A stretch of 38,614 nt of DNA from Desulfobacterales bacterium (lineage in GTDB: Bacteria > Desulfobacterota > Desulfobacteria > Desulfobacterales > SURF-7): NCBI GenBank assembly GCA_028277765.1, contig JANQFQ010000035.1, positions 1 to 38,614 on the forward strand, given 5' to 3'. Of the stretch, positions 8,718 to 16,240 are shown piece by piece. Under the pieces are notes generated by a model. The model ran no database searches. It saw nothing but the letters and a program-made list of their open reading frames with translations, and was not told the origin of the DNA. The first letter of the stretch is position 1, and the number at the start of each line of letters is the position of its first letter. The translations under genes and the position numbers were made by a program.

Positions 8718-8745
8718 CTAGATCCTGGTTTCTGGATACTGGATT
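8718..8745. repeat. 7-bp repeat array, 4 units
   Basis: CTAGATC, CTGGTTT, CTGGATA, CTGGATT in tandem between the ligase and the ene-reductase genes. It is a short member of the CTRGATN family. Confidence 0.7.
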
Positions 8746-8860
8746 TAAAAAACATAGAAATGGCAACCAGACTGTATCGGGTATTCATCAGCTTTTGGAT
8801 CTGATTTTTTATAATGATCGTTTTTTAATCTTAAACAAGTAATTTGAAAGGAGTTTTGAT

Positions 8861-10051
8861 ATGTTATTATACGAACCGATCACAATAGGTGGTGTAGAAC
8901 TGAGAAACAGGGTTGTATGGCCGCCGACAGTAATGTTCCGCGGGGACATGCAGAACCGGGTTACCCAGGAATCCGTGGATTTTTACAGGAGTATCGCCAA
9001 GGGCGGTGCCGGCATGGTAGTTGTGGAAGCTGTTTTCATCAATCCGATTGTTCCTGGCCTGCTCTGTATTTTTGATGACATGTTCATCCCCGGATTAAAA
9101 GCGATTGTTGACGCGATTCATGAAGAAGGGGCCAAGGCTTCCATCCAGCTGATTGACCCGATGCCGCTGTTTTTTACGGTTGATAATATCCCGATGGAAT
9201 GGATCAAGGTTTCCCAGGGCCAGTACATAGCTGCGGCCAAAAGAGCCCAGCAGGCAGGATTTGATATTATCGAACTGCATGGCGCCCATGGTTACATTAT
9301 CTCCTACTTCTTGTCATTGAGAAATAAGAGGAAGGACGATTACGGCGGATCAAAACTGGAAAACCGGATGAGATTTCTTAATGAGGTTATTGACGGCATC
9401 AATGCTGAGTGCCCTGATCTTCCAATAGGTATGCGGCTGAATGCCGATGAATTTATTACAGGCGGAAACACGCTCAAACAGACGACCGAAATCGCGAAAA
9501 TCCTTTCCGCTGAAAAAGGGCTCGTTTATCTGAACCTAACCGCGGGCGGAAAGCATGAAGACGCTGTAAGTATTGTCGGCAACCAGTTGAAATGGCCATA
9601 CGCCCGTAAGGGACCGCATAATGATTATCACGGGTACAGCGGTCACAGGAGCATGCCGCCCGCCTATATGCCTGACGGTGTAAACGTTTCTCTGCATGAG
9701 GCGATCAAAGTCGCGGTGGAAGAAGCGACCCCGGATTTCGACAAGCGTGCCAAGGTTTTTGCCTGCGGTAAAATTCCTACACCGGAATTTGCGGAAGAGA
9801 TTCTTCAAGCCGGAAAAGCTGATTGTGTAAGTGTATGCCGGGCACAGCTCTGCGATCCTGAATGGGCCAATAAGGGTAAGGAAGGCAAGTCAGATGAAAT
9901 CAGGAAATGCGTTTACTGTAACCACTGCATGGATGCCTGCGGATACGGCTACACTGAATGTCTCCAGTGGCCGGAAGCAAAAGAACGGAAAAAAACCAAG
10001 GAATACAAGGGAGGCGGTCTGGTGATAACGCCTTTGGATGTTTATAAGTAG
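8861..10051 (+). CDS. Old Yellow Enzyme-family FMN oxidoreductase with C-terminal Fe-S cluster motif
   Basis: A 396-aa TIM-barrel flavoprotein. The opening EPITIGGVELRNRVVWPPT and the segment IELHGAHGY...SKLENRMRF are the standard FMN/substrate-site regions of NADH:flavin oxidoreductases. At about 345-363 it carries C-x2-C-x2-C-x3-C-x6-C, including the C-x2-C-x2-C-x10-C spacing that resembles the [4Fe-4S] site of 2,4-dienoyl-CoA reductase and trimethylamine dehydrogenase. Those enzymes continue for another 250-300 residues as an FAD/NAD(P)H domain, which is absent here: the protein stops about 30 residues after the cluster. Electrons must therefore come from a separate partner. Likely role: reduction or oxidation of a conjugated C=C in an enoyl-CoA or cyclic enone. 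The SD is AAAGGAG 7 nt before ATG 8861. Confidence 0.9.
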   Translation: MLLYEPITIGGVELRNRVVWPPTVMFRGDMQNRVTQESVDFYRSIAKGGAGMVVVEAVFINPIVPGLLCIFDDMFIPGLKAIVDAIHEEGAKASIQLIDPMPLFFTVDNIPMEWIKVSQGQYIAAAKRAQQAGFDIIELHGAHGYIISYFLSLRNKRKDDYGGSKLENRMRFLNEVIDGINAECPDLPIGMRLNADEFITGGNTLKQTTEIAKILSAEKGLVYLNLTAGGKHEDAVSIVGNQLKWPYARKGPHNDYHGYSGHRSMPPAYMPDGVNVSLHEAIKVAVEEATPDFDKRAKVFACGKIPTPEFAEEILQAGKADCVSVCRAQLCDPEWANKGKEGKSDEIRKCVYCNHCMDACGYGYTECLQWPEAKERKKTKEYKGGGLVITPLDVYK

Positions 10052-10088
10052 GAAGTATAAAACAATAAAAAATTAGGTTTTTATGACG

Positions 10089-10120
10089 GGGTCAGGTCAG
10101 GATTGGTCTGGCCCTGTTTT
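10089..10120 (+). terminator. Rho-independent terminator after the ene-reductase
   Basis: A 10-bp stem with three G-T wobbles (10089-10098 pairing with 10105-10114), loop AGGATT, then TGTTTT. It closes the ligase / ene-reductase unit. Confidence 0.7.
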
Positions 10121-10394
10121 ATATAAGCAGTTAAAGTCTGATCTCTAAAGCACGAACGACCCCGAAGACGGCGAAACAAATCTTTTTTTCACCACAGCCA
10201 CGGAGTCCACTGAGGTGTTTACTATCTCATTTTTTTCTCTTTTGGGGCTTCAATATTATCCGATAAATATAAAAAAGGAAATAATTCCAGTTGAATATCA
10301 CCATATGCCTAAAGGGCGTATTCTAGCCATCATGTGTCATGAGTTTTAAAATAATGAAATACATGATATAATTTATTAGGAGTAGTGACTGAAT
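10121..10394. other. Intergenic region upstream of the PATAN gene
   Basis: Together with the terminator before it this is over 340 bp without an intact gene. It holds a degenerate fragment of a dispersed sequence (around CACCACAGCCACGGAG, 10191) and a minus-strand relic resembling the end of a PATAN/DUF4388 domain (separate entry). An AGGAG at 10378-10382 precedes the next gene. Confidence 0.5.
10222..10308 (-). pseudogene. Possible relic of a PATAN (DUF4388) domain C-terminus
   Basis: On the minus strand an open stretch of 28 codons ends ...LSDNIEAPKEKKMR-stop. It resembles the end of the REC-PATAN regulator at 15255-15944 (LPKIEAPKGEKMDL) and is preceded by YGDIQLELF, which is like the W-x-N-x-x-I-E pattern of PATAN domains. 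Sixteen nucleotides are identical between the two places. There is no start codon and a stop lies upstream in frame. The similarity is short, so chance cannot be excluded. Confidence 0.35.
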
Positions 10395-11027
10395 ATGACA
10401 ACAAAATTAACAGGTAAAATTCAAGGCATAGGTCTTCCGGCCGTCCTTCAATTGCTTGAAACTGAAGAGGCAACATGTGCCATAAAAATTTCAGCAGGAA
10501 GAAAGAAAGGACATCTGTTTTTAGAAGACGGCGATCTGATTGCCGCACAGGCAGGTGACCTGACAAACAAGGAAGCTGTATTTGAAATATTGTACTGGGA
10601 CAACATAGTGATAGAAGTGTTAAAAAAGAAAATGCTTTATCTGCCAGAAATTGAAACGCCATTGATGAGCATCTTAATGGAGGGCCTCAGTGTAAAGGAT
10701 GAAAAAAATGCACTCAAGAAAAAAGACGCGAAAAAATATACTAAAGCGATAATGAAAAGACTGGAAGATATTGATCCGAAATCATTCCGTAAAACACTCG
10801 ACAGTATGGGGCTGGCGCGGTCAAATAAAATAAGGCTGTCGCTGAGCAAAATCTTCAGGGACAGACATGATGCGGATCTTTTGATTTCAACTGTTGAAGA
10901 AGAAGCGAAAAAGATTTACGAACCTGAAGACAGGGAATTGCTTATAAAGCTCCTTCAAAAAGATCATGAGAAGTTTATGAAAAGTTTAATGCTTTTTCTT
11001 TTTAAATGGGTTCAACACTATGCATAA
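10395..11027 (+). CDS. PATAN (DUF4388) domain protein
   Basis: A 210-aa protein with no signal peptide or membrane helix. Residues about 1-95 form a PATAN/DUF4388 domain: LTGKIQGIGLPAVLQLLE, then GHLFLEDGDLIAAQ, then the W-D-N-I-V-I-E stretch that typifies the family. The C-terminal half (about 110-210) is helical and charged and I do not recognise it. PATAN domains occur in gliding, type IV pilus and two-component signalling proteins and are thought to mediate protein-protein contacts. The next minus-strand gene but one, the response regulator at 15255, carries the same domain, suggesting a shared signalling context. The start is ATG 10395, with AGGAG 12 nt upstream. Confidence 0.85.
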   Translation: MTTKLTGKIQGIGLPAVLQLLETEEATCAIKISAGRKKGHLFLEDGDLIAAQAGDLTNKEAVFEILYWDNIVIEVLKKKMLYLPEIETPLMSILMEGLSVKDEKNALKKKDAKKYTKAIMKRLEDIDPKSFRKTLDSMGLARSNKIRLSLSKIFRDRHDADLLISTVEEEAKKIYEPEDRELLIKLLQKDHEKFMKSLMLFLFKWVQHYA

Positions 11028-11223
11028 AATCCTTTTATAGTTTTAGAAGCTTAGCACCATGGAATATTCTTAAAATAAAAACTGTTTTTTCTACAATTCG
11101 ATAAACTATAAGAAAAATTTTATTATATAAGGCAAATATTACCAACAACGAGTAGTAGTACTTGAAGGCAGTTTTTAATATAAAACAGACTGTTTATGAA
11201 TATTTTTATGCAGTTTAAGGATA

Positions 11224-14200
11224 ATGATGGGATTTAGAATGAAAAATATTTTAATGTTAGTAAGTGCGATTTTGTTATTTTCAGGTTTAGCTGATGTTGG
11301 TGCGACACCTGTTGCAGAGAATCCATTTTACGTTTCCGAAGGCCCTGAAATGGGTCAGAAGATAAAGGTGTTGGATGGCGGTATTGAACGTTATCGTGGT
11401 TCGTATTATTTGTCGGGCTGGACGTCGTACGGATCAGCGTATAAATCTATCGATTTACGTCACTGGAGTAGTTCCATTGACATGAGGCCAGATGGGCCGC
11501 TTCCATCTTGGGTAGATTCGCCCCCCGGTAGATTCTACTTTGGGGAGCTTTACTATCGCTATGGCGCCTCGGATCTTTTGTTTCACAACGGCGTTATATT
11601 TTGGGTTTTCAACAGCATGGGCATGGCGCACGGAAATCCGTCCACCCTTTCCACTAATCCGGAATTCTTTCACAGTTTTGGTGAGGGTTCTTTTGATCAT
11701 CCTTACAGCAAGGGAATCGATTCCCAGCTCTTTGTCGCCCATGATGGGCAGCTCTTGTACATTCGAAAAGTGGGACCTTACGAAAAACCACTGTCGAACG
11801 GCACTGGCGAAGCGTGGTATTGGAAACGCGACAGTTCTTTTTTTGAAGATATCTTTGCTGAAGAACAAGCTGGTATTGACATGAACACGGGCAAGGAAGT
11901 TGTTATCGGTGAAAGAGGCCGCTGGGAGACCTTCAACTTCCATAACTTTGAGTGTCCTGAAATGTATTATCGGAATGGGCGGTATTACATGTTGTTTTCA
12001 GGCAATCATCTCAGTCCACGTACTGGTCTTTATGAAACAGGCGTCGCAGAGGACAGCCATTACGAGGAGCTGGATGACGGCGATAAGTATCCAGGGAAAT
12101 TACTGACCCGCAATTTGGAGCAGTTATTGCTGAAATGGGAGCCGATCTTGCCGACTACCGATCATGGCTTGCATGACTATCTCTATGTGTTCACCGAGCC
12201 GATGGGGGATTGGCGTGAGCCGGATTTTGATGATTCAAGTTGGACCAATGGTCCTGGGGGTTTTGGATATCCTCAGAAAGAATCACAAAGTACCCCAAAG
12301 ATAAGGGGTATCGCCAATACAACATGGGGACGCTCAAGCGGGCCGGACAGTGTTTGGATAAGACGCTCTTTCAATCTTGACTCAATCCCGACACGACTGG
12401 TGTTACGCTACCACTTTGAAGGAGGGGGAACACTAGCGATCAATGGTACAATCCTTATTGATCGTACGAGTGATCGTTCTTCCCAGCGCGGATACAAGAT
12501 CATCGAAATTCCCAGCGAGCTATTGCGCGTGGGATCGAATGTTGTGGCTGTCCAGGGAGTTCGCACGAATATGAAATATCATCATATCGATTTCGGAGTT
12601 TACGACACAAATGGTGGTCCCTGGGTGCCGGACATCGTCGGCCCCGCACAACCGAATATCATCAAAGGCCCCAATGGGTTTGAAACCTGGGCAGTCTACA
12701 AGGCTTTGTGGAATAACGTAAACGGCCAAGGCAAGGACCGAGTCTTCTTTTGGGGCGATGAGATGGTGGTCGACGGGCCAAGCTCATCTGCGTCACCGGA
12801 TTTGCCATTGGATGCAGCCCAGCCGACTGCCCAATTCGATTTTGATGATGACGGCGATGCGGTTTTCTTCCACTTGTCGCCGTCTGTGACGATTGAAGAG
12901 GGAGCCATGAAGTTCAACATTGGCAGCAACTTTGCTGAGGCAAAGATCAGGTCGCCGCGCATTCGCAATGTTTACATCGAGGCCCACATTCGTTTTGAGG
13001 AGAATCCAGGCACTCTCGGTCTTGCGGGCATCACAGCTTGGTACTTGAACAAGCACAACTGGGCACGCGTTTATCTCGATCGATACGAAGAGCAGGTCGT
13101 GGTCATGTCGATGATCGATGGACAACAGCAAACCGACGCGTTCCCCCTTCCTGATTCCTTTGCCTTTCTTGATGAGGATTGGCGAGTAGCGGATTTCGGC
13201 GAGCAGTATCACCCGCTGAGGATCTATAAGAACGCCGGCAAGCTCTTTGCGGAGGTCGGAAATTACAAAGTAAACGAGGATCAGCCGATTTTCGAGAATG
13301 AACGTATGGCGCAAGTACCTGGGAGAGTTGGCCTATGCGGTTTGAAGTCGCGGCATTGTTTTGACGAGGTCACTGTGACAGTGGGCTGGGAGGAGAACGA
13401 CGCGTTCATCAATGGCTGGAGTAACGGCTGGACTGTGTCGGAAGCAGGCATCCGTTCTCCTGATGCAGGTGTTTGTATTTCCGTCAAGGGAGACAAGCTC
13501 TCTCAGCATGAGTTTTCTGCCTTTGTCGACACCGGTTCCCTGCCGGAGACCGGCAAGGCAGGTCTGATTCTCGAATGGGTAGACGAGACAAACTATGTTT
13601 TTGCCTACGTCAACTACGGAACCGGAAATTTCGAGCTCATTCAAGTCGTAGGCGGTCAGCATACTCTCGTGAATTCTACCTCTGCCGCTCGAGACGTTAT
13701 TTACGGACATGAAAACCATGAAGGCTTATCACAGGCATCTTATGACTACGATTTGCGTGGCGAGGCTAAAGTTTCGAAGAGTCGCATTCTCTGGTTCACC
13801 GGGCATTACGATTATCTCAAATGTTACTATGGTTTGCCTGACCCGAATTCGCCGGACTTTGGTTTCGAATCTTTTGATGGCTCAAGCTGGACGGCACTCT
13901 CTTTCAGCTATGAGGACAATAGCCGCGGTGCTTACAGCAACGCTGATTTCGACACGAGCATTGTAACGGACAAGCTTCGTCTAAAAGTTCCTCCAATATC
14001 CGGGATCTACTATCATCGTCCATTCGCTTTTGCCGTTCAGGAGGAGCTCAGCTCTCAGAACTTCATGCGGACCGTTCGCCAAGAAGGGTGTCTCTATTTC
14101 TGGGTAAATGGCAAGCTGATATTCGACGCAATCGATCCCTTTGCCGGTATTCCTGCTAAAGTAGGATTGTTCTCCGAGAACATGGAGATCCGGTTTGATT

Positions 14201-15249
14201 CAATTACATGTTTTGAGGTGGCTGATGCTGATTCCCTTCCGTGGGGAGGAAGGATAAACAGTCTTGCTATAGATCTAGGCAACCTTGGTACATATAACTA
14301 TGATGGCATTTCGTTAAACTGGTTGACAGATTTAAACCCTGAACAGATGCTGGAATGGGGAGACAGGCTTGTCGTAGACTTTGGTGCAAACGGCCTTTAT
14401 GTCTGCGAAGACGATAACACCTTAACCTGGTTGACAAATACCCCCTGTGTGATGATGCTGGTGTGGGGAGATTACTTGGTTCTTTATGATGGTTCTTCCA
14501 TATATTATCATAATGGCGAAGCATTTACCTGGCTATCGGGATTTGCCCCTGTCAATATGCTGGTGTGGAGAGATTACCTGGTTGTTTATGATGACACGGA
14601 TATGTATTACCACAACACGGAAACGTGGATATGGCTGACAGGGGCAGGTCCTGAGGAAGCGTTTGTATGGGGAGACAAACTGGTCATGCGTACTGCACAA
14701 AGCATGTATTATCATGATGGAGATTCATGGACATGGCTAACAAACGCAATTCCTGAGCAGATGATTGTATATGATGGAAAACTGACGGTTGATTTTGGCA
14801 CACAAGGCATCTATGCACACGACGGCGGGTCATCATGGGATCGTCTTACAGGTGCTAATCCTGAGAATATGATTGTATGGGATAACATGCTGGTCGGCGA
14901 TTTCGGTTCTGATGACCCGGCAGGAATATGGCAATATGACGGCTCTGCCATCCCTTGGACGCGTCTTACTAGTGCTGATCCTGAAGATATGATTATATGG
15001 GATGATGTGCTGGTCGGAGATTTTGGCTCTGATGACCCAGCAGGAATATGGCTATATAACCGCTCTAGTTCTATTTGGGATTCCATTACAGGTGCTGATC
15101 CTGAGAGAATGCTCATATGGGATGACATGCTGATTGGGGATTTCGGCTCAGATTCTCCGGCTGGCATATGGATATACAACCGTTTTATCTGGGATCAATT
15201 TTTAGATGATGATCCTGAAAATATTGTTAAATGGTCATTTTCTTATTAG
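11224..15249 (+). CDS. Large secreted protein: GH43-like propeller with nested jelly-roll, beta-sandwich domains and eight W-x-L-T repeats
   Basis: A 1341-aa exported protein. Translation probably starts at ATG 11224 or at an internal Met 6 codons later. A signal peptide spans about residues 1-28 (hydrophobic LMLVSAILLFSGL, cleavage near VGA-TP). Residues about 45-310 look like a GH43/GH117-type five-bladed propeller: VLDGGIERYRGSYYLSG (candidate base Asp), GIDSQLFVAHDG, and FECPEMYYRNGRYYMLFSG (candidate acid Glu). A galactose-binding-like jelly-roll (about 315-465) is inserted, after which the last propeller blade resumes (GPAQPNIIKGPNG ... FFWGDEMVVDGPS). The H of the usual GPGH is Q here. 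Residues about 535-740 and 745-1010 look like beta-sandwich domains. From about 1025 to the end there are eight ~34-42-residue repeats. The propeller part uses more CGC/CGT and CTC codons than neighbouring genes, suggesting transfer. Enzymatic activity is unproven. Confidence 0.8.
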   Translation: MMGFRMKNILMLVSAILLFSGLADVGATPVAENPFYVSEGPEMGQKIKVLDGGIERYRGSYYLSGWTSYGSAYKSIDLRHWSSSIDMRPDGPLPSWVDSPPGRFYFGELYYRYGASDLLFHNGVIFWVFNSMGMAHGNPSTLSTNPEFFHSFGEGSFDHPYSKGIDSQLFVAHDGQLLYIRKVGPYEKPLSNGTGEAWYWKRDSSFFEDIFAEEQAGIDMNTGKEVVIGERGRWETFNFHNFECPEMYYRNGRYYMLFSGNHLSPRTGLYETGVAEDSHYEELDDGDKYPGKLLTRNLEQLLLKWEPILPTTDHGLHDYLYVFTEPMGDWREPDFDDSSWTNGPGGFGYPQKESQSTPKIRGIANTTWGRSSGPDSVWIRRSFNLDSIPTRLVLRYHFEGGGTLAINGTILIDRTSDRSSQRGYKIIEIPSELLRVGSNVVAVQGVRTNMKYHHIDFGVYDTNGGPWVPDIVGPAQPNIIKGPNGFETWAVYKALWNNVNGQGKDRVFFWGDEMVVDGPSSSASPDLPLDAAQPTAQFDFDDDGDAVFFHLSPSVTIEEGAMKFNIGSNFAEAKIRSPRIRNVYIEAHIRFEENPGTLGLAGITAWYLNKHNWARVYLDRYEEQVVVMSMIDGQQQTDAFPLPDSFAFLDEDWRVADFGEQYHPLRIYKNAGKLFAEVGNYKVNEDQPIFENERMAQVPGRVGLCGLKSRHCFDEVTVTVGWEENDAFINGWSNGWTVSEAGIRSPDAGVCISVKGDKLSQHEFSAFVDTGSLPETGKAGLILEWVDETNYVFAYVNYGTGNFELIQVVGGQHTLVNSTSAARDVIYGHENHEGLSQASYDYDLRGEAKVSKSRILWFTGHYDYLKCYYGLPDPNSPDFGFESFDGSSWTALSFSYEDNSRGAYSNADFDTSIVTDKLRLKVPPISGIYYHRPFAFAVQEELSSQNFMRTVRQEGCLYFWVNGKLIFDAIDPFAGIPAKVGLFSENMEIRFDSITCFEVADADSLPWGGRINSLAIDLGNLGTYNYDGISLNWLTDLNPEQMLEWGDRLVVDFGANGLYVCEDDNTLTWLTNTPCVMMLVWGDYLVLYDGSSIYYHNGEAFTWLSGFAPVNMLVWRDYLVVYDDTDMYYHNTETWIWLTGAGPEEAFVWGDKLVMRTAQSMYYHDGDSWTWLTNAIPEQMIVYDGKLTVDFGTQGIYAHDGGSSWDRLTGANPENMIVWDNMLVGDFGSDDPAGIWQYDGSAIPWTRLTSADPEDMIIWDDVLVGDFGSDDPAGIWLYNRSSSIWDSITGADPERMLIWDDMLIGDFGSDSPAGIWIYNRFIWDQFLDDDPENIVKWSFSY
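14317..15246 (+). repeat. Eight tandem W-x-L-T protein repeats plus a partial ninth
   Basis: The C-terminal coding part is built of repeats with pattern W-x-x-L-T-x-x-x-P-E-x-M-x-x-W-x-D-x-L-V-x-x-F-G, then a G-I-W-x-Y strand. Repeats 6-8 are the most alike, also at DNA level (for example GGTGCTGATCCTGA at several positions), so expansion is recent. The pattern suggests blades of a beta-propeller; eight or nine units could close a ring. I do not recognise the family by name. Confidence 0.8.
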
Positions 15250-15254
15250 CCTGA

Positions 15255-15944
15255 TCAAGCCACATTATCCTGATGCTTGAGTGCTTTTGCGATCAGAGCA
15301 GAGAGATCCATCTTTTCCCCTTTTGGGGCTTCAATTTTTGGGAGGGGGAGGAAACGAAAATTTGCTTTTTCAAGGGTGATGGTTTCCATTGCGGCTGCTT
15401 CTCCCCAAAGATCACCGCAAATTACATCATATAGTTCACCTTTGTTAAAATTGAAAATGGCTTTCTTATTATTCGGCAATTCAACTTCAAACCGGCAGGT
15501 CTTCTTTTCATTTTCAATCATACACAGGAAACTGACAACAGACATTCCCTGCCAGGTTCCTACTGGGGTTTTATGTCTCAGAACTCGAATGATTTCCCGG
15601 GCAAACAATTCCATATTAAAAGGTTTGGGGAAAAAATGGAGGATCATGGAATCGTCGCTTAATCGTTTCAGGGCATCAGATATTTTATACGCGGTCATAA
15701 CAAAGCATGGGGTAGAAGGGTGTTTTTTATTAACATATGCTAAAAGGGCAAGACCGTCTACTCTCGGCATGCGTATATCAGTTACCAGGAGGGAAACAGC
15801 AGATTTTTGAAGGATCTCTATAGCTTCTTTTCCATTTCTCGCAGTATAAATTTCAAAGTTAAATTCTTTCTGAAACTCTCGTAAAGCAAAAGTAATGAAG
15901 TCAAGCATTTCAGGGTCGTCTTCGGCAATAAGTACTCTATCCAT
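15255..15944 (-). CDS. Response regulator: receiver + PATAN (DUF4388) domain
   Basis: A 229-aa protein. An N-terminal receiver domain (about 1-122) has the acidic pocket E-D-D at 8-10, phospho-acceptor Asp in LLVTDIRMP (about 56) and the conserved Lys in FPKPF. The C-terminal part (about 130-229) is a PATAN/DUF4388 domain: GTWQGMSVVSFLCMIENEKKT, KAIFNFNKGELYDVICG. No DNA-binding domain is present, so output is probably through protein contacts. It is transcribed divergently from the hybrid kinase at 16241 (297 nt apart), its likely partner or input. It converges with the large secreted protein, with only 5 nt between stop codons. SD AAGGGAAG lies directly before ATG 15944. Confidence 0.9.
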   Translation of the reverse strand: MDRVLIAEDDPEMLDFITFALREFQKEFNFEIYTARNGKEAIEILQKSAVSLLVTDIRMPRVDGLALLAYVNKKHPSTPCFVMTAYKISDALKRLSDDSMILHFFPKPFNMELFAREIIRVLRHKTPVGTWQGMSVVSFLCMIENEKKTCRFEVELPNNKKAIFNFNKGELYDVICGDLWGEAAAMETITLEKANFRFLPLPKIEAPKGEKMDLSALIAKALKHQDNVA

Positions 15945-16001
15945 CTTCCCTTCTCAATAAATTATGATCAACATTGCAAAACATCTTTTTAACTTATAAA
16001 T

Positions 16002-16015
16002 TGTAATGAATTACA
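16002..16015. promoter_or_regulatory. Dyad TGTAAT-GA-ATTACA between divergent regulator and kinase genes
   Basis: A perfect 6-bp inverted repeat separated by 2 nt in the AT-rich intergenic region, about 60 nt upstream of the regulator start. It is a possible operator for this divergent signalling pair; its binder is unknown. Confidence 0.35.
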
Positions 16016-16172
16016 TTTTACAAGTCAAGGTAAAGAATGTATATATACTGAAATGGTGTAATGAAGATCTTATTTTTCAATTTTATCCAGTTTGATTTGC
16101 TATTAGAAACTTGATAACATATATTATCTTTATTTGTATTTCGGATTTAGTATATAATCATTCACATTCAAT

Positions 16173-16214
16173 CCCCTTTCAGGGGTAACATCCTGGCTCT
16201 CCGAGCCAGGATGT
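16173..16214 (+). promoter_or_regulatory. Two adjacent perfect hairpins in the hybrid kinase leader
   Basis: CCCCT-TTC-AGGGG (16173-16185) is followed 2 nt later by a perfect 12-bp stem ACATCCTGGCTC / GAGCCAGGATGT with a 3-nt loop (16188-16214) and then TTTAC. They lie just before the GGAG ribosome binding site of the kinase. They may be an attenuator or terminator-like leader, an RNA-binding site, or the end of an unseen upstream transcript. There is no long U-run, so efficient termination is uncertain. Confidence 0.6.
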
Positions 16215-16240
16215 TTACACATATATGGAGAAGATGACCG

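Noticed and set aside
8764-8785. Sigma-54 promoter before the ene-reductase (TGGCA...CTGTA)
   Set aside because: The -12 half does not fit, there is no supporting dyad, and the match is no better than expected by chance.
14811-15179. 122-codon minus-strand frame with internal repeats
   Set aside because: It is the antisense of the W-x-L-T repeats; its apparent repeats merely mirror the coding strand.
15277-15810. 177-codon plus-strand frame opposite the response regulator
   Set aside because: The minus-strand product has clear receiver and PATAN motifs; the plus-strand translation shows no domain and is antisense shadow.
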